DNA of 64,000 nt from Smallanthus sonchifolius (GCA_023525975.1 CM042028.1:80103501-80167500), one strand, 5' to 3'. Shown: positions 44,950 through 57,297, counted from the first letter of the stretch. The notes: generated by a model from the sequence alone, not told the origin. Translations and numbers: made by a program.

Positions 44950-45962
44950 TTTCTCAAAACCTATAGCTTGTTGAGTTACCCATGTTCAGCATATCCATTA
45001 ACAATGGCTATCTATGTTACTATATGGTTATATTTGGCTTCATTGAATATCTTTAGAGATTCTAAAATGCTCCCACATTTTGATTTTTGAATACATGTTG
45101 ATCAAATTACTTTCTACCATAGTTGTATGATTAAGACCGACACTATTGCAATGAGTGTGAAGTTGTTTACCTTGTTCATGAAGCGCAAATTTAACCATCT
45201 TGGTCCGTTTTTTCTCATGAAAACGTGGTACTGAAAAGCTTCTTCTCCAAAACCGCTTTGAGCATGTCCCCCGATCTTGTATTCATTGTCGTGATTGAGT
45301 TAGCTGCAGCATACAACTCATTCGACCATGATTTAACATATGGGCATGATTTAACAAATGTGGTTCATACCACATGATGGGTTTGCAAGTTGTTCCTTAT
45401 CACAGAGGGAAAATTGTTAGGAAAAACCAAAATAAGGGAGATGTTGCTACGGAAGCCCTCGGATCTTGTAGATTTTTGGACTTGAGCAGCAGCATGTACA
45501 AGGCTTCTGAGGTTCAGATTCATTTCGGTGGTGGTGTAGCGTCAGTATTCATCTTCCCAAGCCAGGAGATAGGCTGTAAACCAGAGAAACCCGTTAGAAA
45601 GTCTATGTGGCAGAATCCCTGTGGACACTCGATTGTTAAGTCAATTACGTATACGAGAAATATATAAAAATATCCTATATAAATATGTAAGATACATGTA
45701 GAGAGAAACCCTCAATATGATATGCTAAGTCCTCAAAGTTGGAGGGGGTAGGCCGTAAGGTGTTGGTAATTTTAGTGTTATTGGATTAACTTGTCGATGG
45801 ATGTAATAACGATAGTGATTAGTCAGTCGAGTTGGGTGACTCGGGTAACACTAATGTTATTTGATTTTGTTATATGGATAAATTAGTGGGCTTTTATTAA
45901 TTAAATGATTTGGACTCATTTAATTTGGTCATGATTTGGACTCACTTGGTTTGGGCCTATAA
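44950..45962. other. intergenic
   Basis: The longest ORF (45374-45667, 97 codons) has no recognisable domain, and its codon make-up is unremarkable. I do not call it a gene. 45700-45870 has a GGTAAT/GTCGAGTTGGGTGACTC-rich patch of unknown origin. Confidence 0.45.
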
Positions 45963-46307
45963 TCTATACATACTAATAAATAAAGGTTTTGTGGTGTCAC
46001 ATGTCACTCCCTCATGCCTCCTTATATTGGTTTTTCCGCCTCTCTCTCCTAATAAATGCACCACTATCTTATTAAATAATAATGATATTATAAATATATT
46101 ATTAAAGAAGAATAATAATTATATTAAATAAGAATTTAAAATATAACTAATTAAATAAAAATATTAATTTGTTATACACACACATTTCCACTTGATATAT
46201 CTCGAGACTATCATAATATTCTGACAAGTTAGGACGTATTTATAAATTTATAAGTTTTATCTTTTTTTAATATACAATCCCGTGTAATACACGGGATTCT
46301 AACCTAG
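45963..46307 (+). mobile_element. short non-autonomous Helitron (345 bp)
   Basis: 5' A|TCTATACATACTAATAAA. The 3' end has a perfect 9-bp hairpin ATCCCGTGT-AAT-ACACGGGAT (46277-46297), then TCTAAC and CTAG|T. Host A and T lie at the junctions. No coding capacity. It shares its 5' 80 bp with the Helitron at 35984. Confidence 0.92.
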
Positions 46308-46786
46308 TTACAAATAAAATATGCATTGGCATAAGATCCATCAGACGTATAACAAAAGGGAAAAAGGGGGTGTATTCCTCCTGATCGTAAAAACGGTTCT
46401 ATAACCAAAACTTTGGAGGCGATTAAAGGAGAAGCTATCACAGAACAATCAAATCTTGATTCTATCAAGTTATATGTATGTTTAATCCGATAAATCATTG
46501 TGTGTAATCCGCAAATAGGTTTATCTGATAGTGATTCATGATTCAGAGAATTTTGATTCAATTATTCAAGATTCAATTCGGTTTCCAAGTTTGTCAATTC
46601 ATTGTGTTTAATTTTTATAGACTACATGTACAACATAGGGGGGGGGTCGGTAGCAAAAGCCACCAATTCTTCTCTTTAAGATTACGACACCTAAAAAAAA
46701 TACCCTACATTGAATAAGACTCTGTTTTTAAAGAAATTTATAATGGGATGTCAAGAAAAAAAATTAACTAACGAAAGTTATTAAAG

Positions 46787-47310
46787 AAAAATCAGATTAT
46801 ATATATTACAGGGGGTAAACGCTTAACTTTAGAAACTTGAGGGGGTCAAAGCGCCAGTTTACAAAATTAAGGGTAAATTTTGCCATTTCCTTAAAACGAG
46901 GGAGGTCGGTGGCAAAACACTTCTCTTTAAGATTTACTATTATTATTATAATAATAATAATAATAATATACATTGATGAGTTGAAACTACAACAAACTTA
47001 TAAACAAAGAAGTATACTCAGCAAAATTCACTCAAAGACTAGGATAAGGTGGATAAAGAAAAATCAGATTATATATATTACAGGGGGTAAACGCTAAACT
47101 TTATAAACTTGAGAGGGTCAAAGCGCCAGTTTACAAAATTAAGGGTGAATTTTGCCATTTCCTTAAAGTGGGGGGGTGGTCGGTGGCAAAACACTTCTCT
47201 TTAAGATTTACTATAATACTAATAATAATAATAATAATATGCACTGATGAGTTGAAACTACAACAAACTTATAAACAAAGAAGCATACTCAGCAAAATTC
47301 ACTCCTATCA
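46787..47310. repeat. about 272-bp tandem duplication
   Basis: The block beginning AAATCAGATTATATATATTACAGGG (split: AAATCAGATTATATA at 46789) recurs at 47061. It includes GGTCAAAGCGCCAGTTTAC, a (TAA)n run and GATGAGTTGAAACTAC. The copies differ by few bases. A third, poorer piece starts near 46620. Confidence 0.85.
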
Positions 47311-47329
47311 CTAATCATGTCCTCGGAGA

Positions 47330-48450
47330 GGTGCAAGTCCATCAAATTCTGTCGAATTTTCTCATACTAAGTCAGTTTTGGTCCGTCTCTGCTCCTCTTC
47401 CCCTCTACCGTGAGAGTCACCAGACTCCTTATCGGTGTCGTTATTTGTCTCCTCCGCACATGCCTGAACCATCTCAATCTCCATTCCCTTATTTTATCCG
47501 AGATACGTGCTACCCCTAATTTATCTCTAAAACCCTCATTCCTTTTCCGTTCTAACCTTTTGTGCCCACACATCCGTCTTAGATGTCTCTAACTTTCGCA
47601 CTTGAGCATTCTTATTTGGCCAACAATCAGTTCAATACAACATAGTTGGTCGAACAGCCACCCTATAGAATTTCCCTTTAATTTCTCTCGAAACCTTTTG
47701 TCGCACAAAACGACCGTGGTTGCTCTCCACTTGCACCACCCTGCCTGAAGTTACACTGAAGTTGGTTATTTGCGCTACCGTTTGGCCTCCAATAGTTATT
47801 TGGGTGTCCTCTTCATTGTTTACCCCACTGAAGTTACAAAAGAGATACTCGGTTTTAGACCGACTAATGCGTAAGCCTTTATGCTCTAAGGCTGCTCGCC
47901 ACTCCTCTAGCGTCACATTCAGGTCCTGCTTCTTTTCCGTCACTAGCACAATATCATCTGCAAAAGCATTCACCACAGTATGGCCTCCTGAATCGACTTC
48001 GACAACTCATCGAGGATAGTCGCAAAAAGGAACGGACTCAACGCATATCCTTAGTGGAGCCCCACCTCCACGGAGAAGGGGTCCGTTTCCCCTACTAGCG
48101 TCCTGACACCCGTCTTCGCACTACAATACATATCTCTAATTAACTCTGTATAATTCAAAGGAATACCCTTACTCTTCAAACTATCCTAAATCACCTGACT
48201 GGGCACACTATCGTAGGCCTTCTCAAGATCGATGAAAACCTTATGCAGATCCTGCTTCTTTTTCCTATATTTCTCCATCAGCCTCCTCAGAATGTGTATC
48301 GCCTCCGTAGTCGACCGTCCTGGCATAAATTCAAATTGGTTCACCGTAACCTGATTTTCGCGTCTCAATCTTGCCTCGACCACTCTTTCCTATAACTTCA
48401 TAATATGACTCGAGAGCTTTAACCCCCGGTAGTTTCCACAACATTGTTAA
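47330..48450 (-). pseudogene. RTE-type LINE reverse transcriptase relic
   Basis: Minus strand. RT segment with FMPGRSTTEAIHILRRL and VFIDLEKAYDSVP (48370-48190), the catalytic FADDIVLV (about 47960) and the C-terminal thumb/tail with RWFRHVRRR (about 47460). These are RTE-clade motifs. The frames are separated by stops and shifts (48186-48383, 47632-47976, 47367-47573 are the open pieces). The endonuclease domain is absent, as in 5'-truncated LINEs. Confidence 0.88.
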
Positions 48451-49520
48451 TTGGAAAAAAAAAAACAAACAACAACCAGATTTTAAAGTTTTCACTTAGC
48501 ATGGACAAATAAAGTCATTATAAACTTCATAATACACCAATTGAACATTATAAAAGGTGATAATCGATAATTAAGAAACTTGGTAACGAGATAGAGGAGG
48601 GGTGGCACAACATATTTTGAGGCCTAAAACAAACTTTGAAATTAAGACATTTTTGTTAAAGTTTTCTAAACATATGAAATTTTTTAAAATGTAATTTTAT
48701 AATGTTTAGGTCGAATGTTATTACATATCCCCGTAAATAAACCTTCAACCATTTTGTTTTCTTGTTATTTCTCTTTAAAAACACAAAAATTAGTGGATTC
48801 CCACATATATTTTCAGCTAAAAATATAGATTAAAGTAGATTTTTTCAACCTTTTGAGACCCTTAAAATTTAGGGCATAAACCGATTGCTTTAGTTTCCTT
48901 GTACTGTAGAGACGTCCCTGAGATAGAGCGTAAAAATCCAGTTTATACCTTAGAGTTTGATATAACGTTTTGTTTATAGTTGGTTTGTAATTATAGTGGG
49001 GTTGGGTTTTGTACGTTTGGTTGCCTGCAAGGTTGGTCTGTAACATGAAGATCGGCTAATTGGTGGTTGCAATTCCTTTGTTTGTTTTGATATTAATTTG
49101 CTGTTAAAATGATGATAAAAGAACGAAGCATTGATGGCAATCTTTGGGATGTTGATGGTTTAATGTGTTTCGTACCTACAAAAACTTATAGCCACCATCA
49201 AATCAATACTCCCATCTGTTTATAACCTCCCCAATTCAATAATAATTATGTATTTCATAACCGAACCCATTATTTTGTAGGGATAATGTTTTTTAGACCG
49301 GGCTAAACAGTGGAAAACCATTAATGCTGGACACCTCTTTTTTATTGGCTGATCGGTAGACCGACAGATGAACTATCAGAGATGCCGTCTTAATAGTAGA
49401 TCCAGTTTCTAAGTTATTGCTTAAATGTAACTATCTTGGTATTGAAAAAAAATATGATCATGATCAGAATTTCAGAAATATTACAAAACTTGTTATTATG
49501 ATATCAACTTTTTATTGTCT
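48451..49520. other. intergenic
   Basis: AT-rich with no supported ORF. 48600-48950 contains phrases such as TTTGAGACCCTTAAAATTTAGGG (split) typical of hAT edges, but no ends are resolved. Confidence 0.45.
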
Positions 49521-50206
49521 TGTTGGCTGACACTCCTAGTGGATATTAAGGGTATGCGGTATGGGGGCGTGAGCGCCGTGAATGGCGTCAGAGCCGGTCC
49601 CGAGAATTCGAATGCCTTACACGAGCCGAAAAAAAAGGCACATAACGAAATATATAATTTTATAAAAGGCCAAATAATTTTTTTAAAGCCTCGAAAATTA
49701 TATATATATATAATTTTTTTTAAATTTTTTTTTTTTTTTGGCCCTTCGAAATGTTAGGCCCACTACGGTCGTGTTGCCCGCAGGCCCATTGAGCCGCCCC
49801 TGAATGGCGTGATCCCCGTGAAACTCAAGTCCTGAATCGGTAAAACACACGTACGTAATTGGCTAACTCCCAAAACGTTTATTGCTATTAAGAAATCTCT
49901 CTCTAAAACTTGATTACAATTAGCAAACTCTGACTCGGTTTACATAAGCTACTTGATTACAATCCATGATACCCTAGGCTACACGGTATATATATATATA
50001 TATAGCTAACGTATCACGTTAGACTACTAATAGAATTCTATTTAATTAATTACATAATAATTATCTATAACTAATCTTAACATAATCCATTTAGGACTCT
50101 TGATAATTATCCATCATTAATTAAATATTATAGTTTGCTTTGCACTCCAAGGTTCCCTAACCACCCTATGCCTATCTCGCCGCGGGTGACTAGGAAATTC
50201 CCAACA
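49521..50206 (-). repeat. copia-type LTR (minus), interrupted by a hAT MITE
   Basis: On the minus strand it starts TGTTGGGAATTTCC (50206) and ends GTCAGCCAACA (49521), a TGTTGG/CCAACA terminus. It is directly preceded by a polypurine tract (CGGAGGGTGATTG) and RNase H tail, so it is a 3' LTR. About 465 bp without the MITE at 49589. Confidence 0.75.
49589..49802. mobile_element. hAT MITE in the copia LTR
   Basis: CAGAGCCGGTCCCGAG at left and inverse CAGGGGCGGCTCA at right, with an exact 8-bp duplication AATGGCGT (49581-49588 and 49803-49810). 214 bp. Confidence 0.92.
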
Positions 50207-50400
50207 ATCACCCTCCGAATTTCTGAATCGTATAGGGCAATTCTTGTACACCAAGTAACGTCCTCATCTCCTTAAACTTGGTTCTTGCTAACGCATTAGT
50301 CAAAACATCCGCTCTTTGTTGTTCTCCGAATACGTGTTCAACTTTCCGGTTCTCGGATTGATCAGCCATGTCTCGTTGCCTACCCCTTCAACTACAAGTA
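50207..50400 (-). pseudogene. copia RNase H tail relic
   Basis: The minus strand gives VEHVFGEQQRADVLTNALAR, then TKFKEMRTLLGVQELP, the C-terminal copia RNase H segment (normally QxADxLTKxL), just before the polypurine tract and LTR. One frameshift is near 50340. The rest of pol is absent. Confidence 0.75.
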
Positions 50401-51067
50401 AGTGGTGTATTCGAATCTTGTTCCAGACCTCTTTGAACCCTGACTCGGTTACCACCCCATCGACGGCGTGAGGGGGGACGTGAGCCTCTTCCGTGAAAAA
50501 TCTCACAAGGCAAGAGATGGTCAATTTGTTGGTATGTCTCTCTCTCACACATACACACTACAATCACACCACTCTCACTCACTTGGGTATACCGCATACC
50601 AAGTGAGAGTGGTGTGGGCAATCCACCCGGATGACATGGCAGAAAAAGTGTCATCACTTGAGCTTCACTCACTTGGGTATACCACATGCCCTAAGGGACA
50701 AAGAAAGTAATAAACCCACGTGAAATACAATTTAATTTAAATTATAGTTTTTGAAACATGAATCTACGAGATATATAATTCGATTATTCAATCATTGTAA
50801 CATCTGACCGTTCATATCAACCAATAATTTTCAAGTACACTAAAAATAAATAAATAAAAACTAACTATTATATCGGGGTTCCAAATAACCCAAAAAAATA
50901 CAAGAAGAAACAACCAATCAGCAAACAATACAACCACATGTCTCTAGTGCCCGATTCATTCAACACAATAACAAGAAACGAAAAAGGCTCGATCTTTTGT
51001 TAAACAAAAGTTTTGACAAATAAAACAATAGATCGAAAAAAAAAATGTCTAAACACGCGTATAGGTA
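50401..51067. other. retroelement-derived spacer with fold-back repeat
   Basis: 50562-50612 is a hairpin (CCACTCTCACTCACTTGG ... CCAAGTGAGAGTGG), and the arm recurs at 50668-50693 with GGGTATACCACATGCCC, a Harbinger-like end. 50750-51060 is AT-rich leader-like DNA below the PBS at 51068. Confidence 0.5.
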
Positions 51068-51903
51068 GCTCTGATACCATTGTTGGAAATCAGGGTACCA
51101 GTTTTAACCTTTTAAAATGATAATTATTTAAACCCTTTTAAATAAATAAATCAGATATATTTTGCGGAAGCGATATAATAGTACCATTATCGGATCAGAT
51201 TCGGATTCCTTTCAGTGATCAGATTACACGCGAATAAACAATATAAATAACCAACCATAGGGTGCTCAGATTATACCTTTGACGATAACCAGATCTAAAA
51301 CACCTTAGTACAACGAATGTCACGCTAGATGACTCGTACACGAAAACTGTAGCAAAACGTCACACGATTGCGCGAAGGGAAGCCGATCACAGCGGCGGTG
51401 GTGGTGGCGGCTTGCGACAGTGGTGACCGGCGACAGGGCAGCCCACGACGGAGGTGGTGGCCGACGATCGAACTCGCAAGGAGGGAGGGGGCGATTTTGG
51501 GTGGAGTGGGATTAGGTTAAAGTTTAGATTATAATGGTATATTTATAACCATTATATTTACACACTGGTCTTCTATGAATACCGCAGTAGTAATTAACCA
51601 TTAATTATTATAACCCTTGTATTTACTAATCATAATATAATTAGTAAAATCTAATCTTTAAATGTTTAACTGATTAAACGTTTGTTCCCCGTAAATAATT
51701 AATTAATCAGATAATTAATTATCTCAATCTCCGACAAATATTTCTCTAAATATTTACTCACCATTTATTGTTTTCGTCTTTCGTGAATAATATTTAACAA
51801 TTAAATATTATATATATTTGTTCGTTGTCTAAGTGTAACTCTTTGGATCGTACCTTAATAGTAACGTTGACTTAATTGACGACCGGACATCATATATCCA
51901 ACA
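51068..51903 (-). mobile_element. 5' LTR and PBS of a second copia-like element (remnant)
   Basis: LTR 51081-51903 on the minus strand starts TGTTGGATATATG and ends GATTTCCAACA. After one base the PBS TGGTATCAGAGC follows (51079-51068). The sequence differs from the LTR at 49521, so these are two elements. The matching 3' LTR is not in the window. Confidence 0.8.
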
Positions 51904-52514
51904 ATAAGAGCTCATGGTCACCCATCCTAATACTACTCCCACATGAACACACTTAACTATGGAGTTCTCTACTATCAATTCTGGTCAAAACTCATTGATG
52001 ATATTTGAGGCGGAACATTCCTTATGAACACATCATCTCTCATGTCCAAAGTCGATGTGGGATTTGCCTAGGGTGTTACAATCATCACCCTTATGGACTC
52101 ATCGTCCTTGATGAGGTTTTCCTATCATCTCAATCAGGGATGTGGGATTTACCTAAGGTGTCTCACTGAAAACTATTGGGGACTCATCATCCTTGATTAG
52201 GTTCGCCCCACCATCCCGAACAACATAGGAGTTGCTCTGATACCATTTGTAACATTTGGTTTCTCATACCAACCAATATTGTCCGCTTTACACTATTATG
52301 AGCTCACATATTTGCTTTTAGTTACCCAGGTGGAGACTTCTCAGAAGGTCACCATCATGGTACTACTCCCATCTGAGCATGCTTATCTGTAGAGTTCTCT
52401 TATCATTCAGAATCACTGCGCCCAAAACGTGTTGATGATATATGAGGCGGAACATTTCTTATGAAAACAGCATCTCTCCTATCCATGACCGATGTGAGAT
52501 TTGCCTAATGTGTT
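51904..52514 (-). mobile_element. TRIM-like element
   Basis: Two related terminal blocks, 52249-52514 and 51904-52080, share CTACTCCCA, GAGTTCTCT, ATTTGAGGCGGAACATTnCT, GATTTGCCTAnGGTGTTACA. Between them lies about 165 bp with a tRNA-Met PBS (minus TGGTATCAGAGCA, 52246-52234). TGTAACA...TGTTACA ends fit LTRs. The left one is cut by the element ending at 51903. Confidence 0.6.
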
Positions 52515-53822
52515 ACGGTCATAATATTTATGCTTCTAATATCGTAAGATAAATTTACAACATACATTCTTACAGAATCAGTTGTGTTCTATCTTATATT
52601 TGGTCTTGAATATTTTACTCTTTTTTTTGGGCTTTACTAATAAACATAAGATACAATTGATATAAGTATATAAAAGCAAATATATTTATATACTTCTCAT
52701 TACTGGTACATTAATGTTTTACGTTTTAAGAATGGTTCAAGAAATATGTCATATTTTTTAGCTAAAATTAATTATTCACAAGTGTTTGTATTCGTGTTTT
52801 CAAAGTGATTATTGTGAGTTTAAAAACCTAATTAGAATCAAACAAAGTTGTTAACTAATGGATATGGACAATAATCAATTTTCTTTCAAAACTATAAAGT
52901 TCTTGCATCTTTTTTAAATTCATTTGGGTGTATAGAAAAAAAAGGATAACCAAGATTGAATGAAAATTAATTGATGAAATTATGGGATGAATTTTAGGAA
53001 TCAAATGGATCGATTGTAAGGAGGAGAGAGAGGCGGGAATACCCAAAATTGGGTGCGTAGAAAAAGAGTGTGTGACATAATAGTTAGTGGTTTATTATAA
53101 TAAGGATATCATGTAATTAATGTTTTGAAAATTAAATTGAACCGATAAGTCAGACCCGTTGGATATGGAATAAGCCTCGTCGCCAATTCGACTCGCAACC
53201 TATGGGCTATTACAAGTTGAACCGGTGGGTTTTATGTTTTCTGGCTGCTTGCTTGTACCGTTTTTATACCTTTTTAATGTTTGAATGGTTGATTTTGGAC
53301 TAGTTTTATGTTTATGATGAATGGACTATTGCTGTTTGAATTTGTTTATATTTTATTAATTAGTTTATATTTTGTTTATATTTTATGAACGCTAACTCAC
53401 AAAGTTTAGCTGATCCACAAAACTTATGTTAATAACATTAAAATTACAAATAAATCACACTATTTAAAGCTCGTAATAATGTTTTACTAAGTCAAAACTT
53501 GTATCATAACTTAACATGAATTTCATACATCATAAACTTACAAATCCAAATATATTAAAAATATATGTTAATAACATTAAAATTACAAATAAATCAAACT
53601 ATTTTAATTTCAAGAAAACAAATATAAAGTTGACATTAGTTTTCATCTTTAATGTCACTGGTACAAGATTCAAACCACCCTCCTGGACGTACATTATGCA
53701 TCTCTAAGAGAGAACACTACAAACGTATGTATTAAAAAGCAAACCCCAACCATTTTATGTGATCTCTTATAAATTATACCTCACGGATTTCCGGTACAAA
53801 AGCCAAACATCAACCGTTACGG
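52515..53822. other. intergenic 3' of the mannanase gene
   Basis: AT-rich. A 38-bp segment (ATGTTAATAACATTAAAATT...) occurs twice, at 53427 and 53568. No gene is supported. Confidence 0.55.
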
Positions 53823-56396
53823 TTAGTTCCCGATAGGCTTCACGCCTCGTTTCCAAGCCAACCATTGAGCCCGCCTAGCTGCTCGAGCCCTCTTCCACCT
53901 CTGCACGTTTCTCATCCTAGCAAATATTTTCCTAATTTGGTAAAGCCGGCGGCCCTGTTGGCCGATAATATTAGCCGTCGAGGTCGCTCGGCTCAGAACT
54001 ACGTCATACCCATCACCAAAAGAGTCCATCCCTTCGGCTAGGAGCTGCCAGAACAGACCGCCAGCAGCCGCACCACCATGTTTTGCAGAAAGATATATGT
54101 TATTGTAGACCAAGTTAAACAGTTGGTCTCTTTTGTATGTGCTAAAGTTCGGATCTTTAACCGATTTTCCAAATTCGGTCAAGAGTAATGGTTTCTTGAG
54201 GACATACTGGGCATCATAAATGTGGGTTCTTAGCCAGTTGTTCAGGAAATTGAGTTGAGTTTGATCATCATGGCTTGTTAACCTGGTTCAATAATAGATT
54301 GATAAGTTGCATAGTATAAACAAGAAAACTAAGATCAGGAGTCTCAAACTTTTTGGGGTCCAAAGGAGAGAATAAAAATGGGGCCTTTTTTGATAAAAAA
54401 AATTATATCATCTGTGTATGTGCATAGTTATAAACAACAAACCCCACCGTCAACAACCCTAAAGCCCAAATTACCTACGTATAATATTTTTTTTAGAATT
54501 TGGGCCCTAGGGAACTAGGGGCCCGAAGCCCTTTATTTCAGTCCCCTTGAACCAGCCCTAAGGGTAAAATGGGAAATTACCATTGGTCTGGATACGAATG
54601 GAGGGTGGCGAAATCGATGCCGGGGATTTGGTTGTTTGAAATGAAGTCGGTTCCGATGTCAAAACCAGGATTTTGGCTACCGATTTTGCTGTAAAAGCCC
54701 TCCAGGCCTGCTTCTAGTAAGTGGTTCCTGTCTATGGACTTCACATGTGCAGCCATTTCTGTAATCCAGGCCTAATATTGAGAGAAAATGTTAATCATCT
54801 TAACTTTTTTCTATAATTTTGTTAATTGATTTCATTAAATCACAAGTTGTTTTGTGGATTTCAAGACATGTGAGGTCTGAAACCAACTGTCGGTGTTGTG
54901 TGACCATTGGTGCCACCCCATGAGGTGGGTCAGTAATTGTGGCTCAGGGGAATTACTCCAGAATCCAGAGCAACAACAGGAACTTGTGGCTAGAAACTAA
55001 AGGTGGCATCTTTCATTTTCTTGAATCTCAAATTGGTGAACTTTCTTATTCTTTTTAAAGCTGAGAACTTGACTGTCTTTTTAATATGAATTAACTTGAA
55101 ATCCTGTTTTTACTTTATCAATCCTTCATCCTAAATTAACTTATTTATCACAAAAATTAATGTCAATAACAGATTAAGATAGAGGTCAAACAAGAACCTG
55201 AATTGTTCTTCCTGATGTATCAGAAGTGCATCTGGGCTCATTCATAAGCTCCCAAGCCATGATTGTAGGGTCATTCTTGTACTCAATTCCGGTGATTGTA
55301 TTATATCTATTGAGCACAGTCTACACAATAACAAAAAAACTGAGAAAATTGTAACAAAAAAAGATAAAATGAGATTGTAAAGTATAGGGTAATAAAGTCT
55401 GCACCTTGACATGGTTCTTGTAAAACCCCTTAACAACAGGGTTTCTAAAGAAGTCATCATCAGATGTTAAGTACTGGCCTTGACTTCTAGCCCAATTCAC
55501 ATACTGCTTTTTGCCACCAAGATTTTCATAATTGTTCACCATACTCAAAATTAGCTTGATCCCAAATCTTCTTGCTTCAGCCACCACAAAATCTAACCCC
55601 TTTTCAACCCCACCAACAAGGAAATCAAGAAAATGTCATCACCTCATACCCACCAACAAAAAACATCTTTTTAAAGAAAATCTAGAAAATTCAAGAAGAA
55701 AATGTCAACACCCTCAAACCCACCAATGAAAAACATCTTTTTAAAGAAAATCTTGAAAATTCAAGAAGATGTCATCACCCTCATACCCACCAATTAAAAA
55801 CATCTTTTTAAAGAAAATCTTGAAAATTCAAGAAAATATCATCACCCTTATACCCACTAATGAAAAAAGATCTTGTTAAAGAAAATATTGAAAATTCAAG
55901 AAAATGTTATCACCCTCATACCCACTAATAAAAAACATATTTTTAAAGAAAATCTTAAGTCATCACCTTCATACCCACCAAAAACCGAAATTGTCTCAAA
56001 ATCAAGATATGATGAACAGAAATTGGCAAAAAGTATGTTTAGAAATATGTGGTGTACCTTGAACATTTGCTCATTGTAAGAACCAGGTGAGTATTGCAAA
56101 GGAGTGACACCACCGTCACTAAAAGCCCAAGTTCTTGCAACAGAGAGGCCATGGGAAGATGCATCTTGAAAAGCAGCTGTGACTTTGGATCTTTGAGAAG
56201 GATCTGAGGCTAAAATCATCAACCAATAAGCATTGAACCCATTTGCATAATAAGGGCTACCATTTAACATGAAATGCACTCCACTTGTTGTGATGAATCC
56301 ACCATTTGTTGTTCTAGCTGCCTCAGTTTCAAGAAAAGTGTTCTTTTGTATCAATAGAGCAAGAAGAAATATAGATAATGCTAAATTTTTCTTCAT
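53823..56396 (-). CDS. MAN: endo-beta-1,4-mannanase (GH5), five exons
   Basis: Exons 56396-56058, 55599-55405, 55320-55198, 54771-54581 and 54282-53823 give 435 residues. Introns are GT-AG (phases 0, 0, 0, 2). A signal peptide (MKKNLALSIFLLALLIQ..., about 26 residues) sends it to the wall. The GH5 barrel contains NGFNAYW, MAWELMNEPRC with acid/base Glu206, and LLLTEFGKS with nucleophile Glu319, both intact. It cleaves internal beta-1,4-mannosyl bonds of mannans and glucomannans, a step in wall loosening, endosperm weakening and fruit softening. After WQLLAEGMDSFGDGYDVVL a basic tail of about 50 residues (RKIFARMRNVQRWKRARAARR...) is unusually Arg-rich. Intron 1 is mostly minisatellite. Length is normal for the family; it appears functional. 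Confidence 0.95.
54283..54580. other. intron 4 of mannanase gene with possible MITE
   Basis: Contains a GGGGTCC...GGGCCC-rich patch (54340-54560) with weakly inverted ends (CAGGAGTCTCAAAC / TTGAACCAGCCCT), like a decayed hAT MITE. No clear target duplication. Confidence 0.3.
55620..55975. repeat. about 68-bp minisatellite within mannanase intron 1
   Basis: Five to six units (anchors at 55626, 55692, 55762, 55829, 55897) of TTCAAGAAAATGTCATCACC, CTCATACCCACCAAT, AAAAACATCTTTTTAAAG, AAAATCTTGAAAA. It fills most of the 458-bp intron. Confidence 0.92.
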
Positions 56397-56689
56397 TTTC
56401 TTTCTCTCTCTACCCTCTAGAGTTGTATGAAAGATTTAGGTAAGTTTAAAGAGAAATGGAGCAGCTTTTAAGGGGTGGTGAGCCAATAAATGTAGGGTTT
56501 CGGTGTCCTTGGGCTTGGAAAGGAGATATAAATGATAAATGTCTTTTTCTGTAACTGCTAATGGCTAGAGTAGAAACGGTAAATCAATGGCATGTTTAGA
56601 GCATCTCAAGTCGGTGGTTTTAAAATCAAAGGAGAACACTTATGATATATATCACTATCAACTGGAATTTCTTAGTATTTAAGTGATTT

Positions 56690-57297
56690 TTATGTAATTA
56701 AAAAAATCTGGGTTACGCAATATATGAAAGAGTATACAATAATGATTTATTTGTCGAATCAAATACCATGATCTAATAACCAAGTATTCTGATTAATTAA
56801 TAATATTACTATTAGTTATGAATTTTGTGAAAGTTCCTGTGAAAAGTTTCATTAACGCCTAATTCATGTCGAATAGACCTTGTTGTGAGGATTCTTAATT
56901 CATGAGTTGTAGGGAGGGAGTTATGTCACCACAAACAGAGACAAAGCAAGTGTTGGATTTATAGTTAGTGTTATATATTATAAATTGACTTATTATATTC
57001 CTGACTATGAAACCAATGATACTAATATCTTGGCAGCATTTCGAGTAACTCCTTAACCTGGAGTTCCGCCTAAAGAAGCAGGGGCCGCAGTAGCTGTCGA
57101 ATCTTCTACTGGGACATGGAAAACTGTATGGATCGATGGATTTACGAGCCTTGAACGTTACAAAGGTCGATGTTATGGAATCGAGCCTGTTTCTGTAGAA
57201 GAAAATCAACATATTGCTCATTAGCTTACCCATTAGACCTTTTTGAAGAAGTGACTATTACTAGGAATCATGAAGAATGTTATGTTACTAACATGTA
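56690..57297 (+). pseudogene. rbcL: nuclear plastid insertion: atpB-rbcL spacer and 5' rbcL
   Basis: 56690-56920 matches the atpB-rbcL spacer and rbcL leader (AGAGTATACAATAATG, TTCATGAGTTGTAGGGAGGG). rbcL begins at ATG 56924 (ATGTCACCACAAACAGAGAC) and can be followed through PGVPP-like, SSTGTW, RYKGRCYGIEP and EENQ to LDLFEE near 57250, with stops (for example within CTTAACCTGG) and changed codons. The fragment covers about a quarter of rbcL. After 57250 it has a short alien insertion before TTACTAACATG. It has no coding function. Confidence 0.9.

Noticed and set aside
45374..45667. 97-aa ORF between the hAT MITE and a Helitron
   Set aside because: No domain, signal or splice context recognised; length is within chance for this composition. 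Transcript evidence would be decisive.
49521..51903. Single copia element with LTRs at 49521-50206 and 51081-51903
   Set aside because: Orientation and PBS fit, but the two LTR sequences do not match each other, so they are parts of different elements.
56924..57250. Real rbcL gene
   Set aside because: Only the first quarter is present, with in-frame stops and an insertion; it is an old nuclear copy of plastid DNA.
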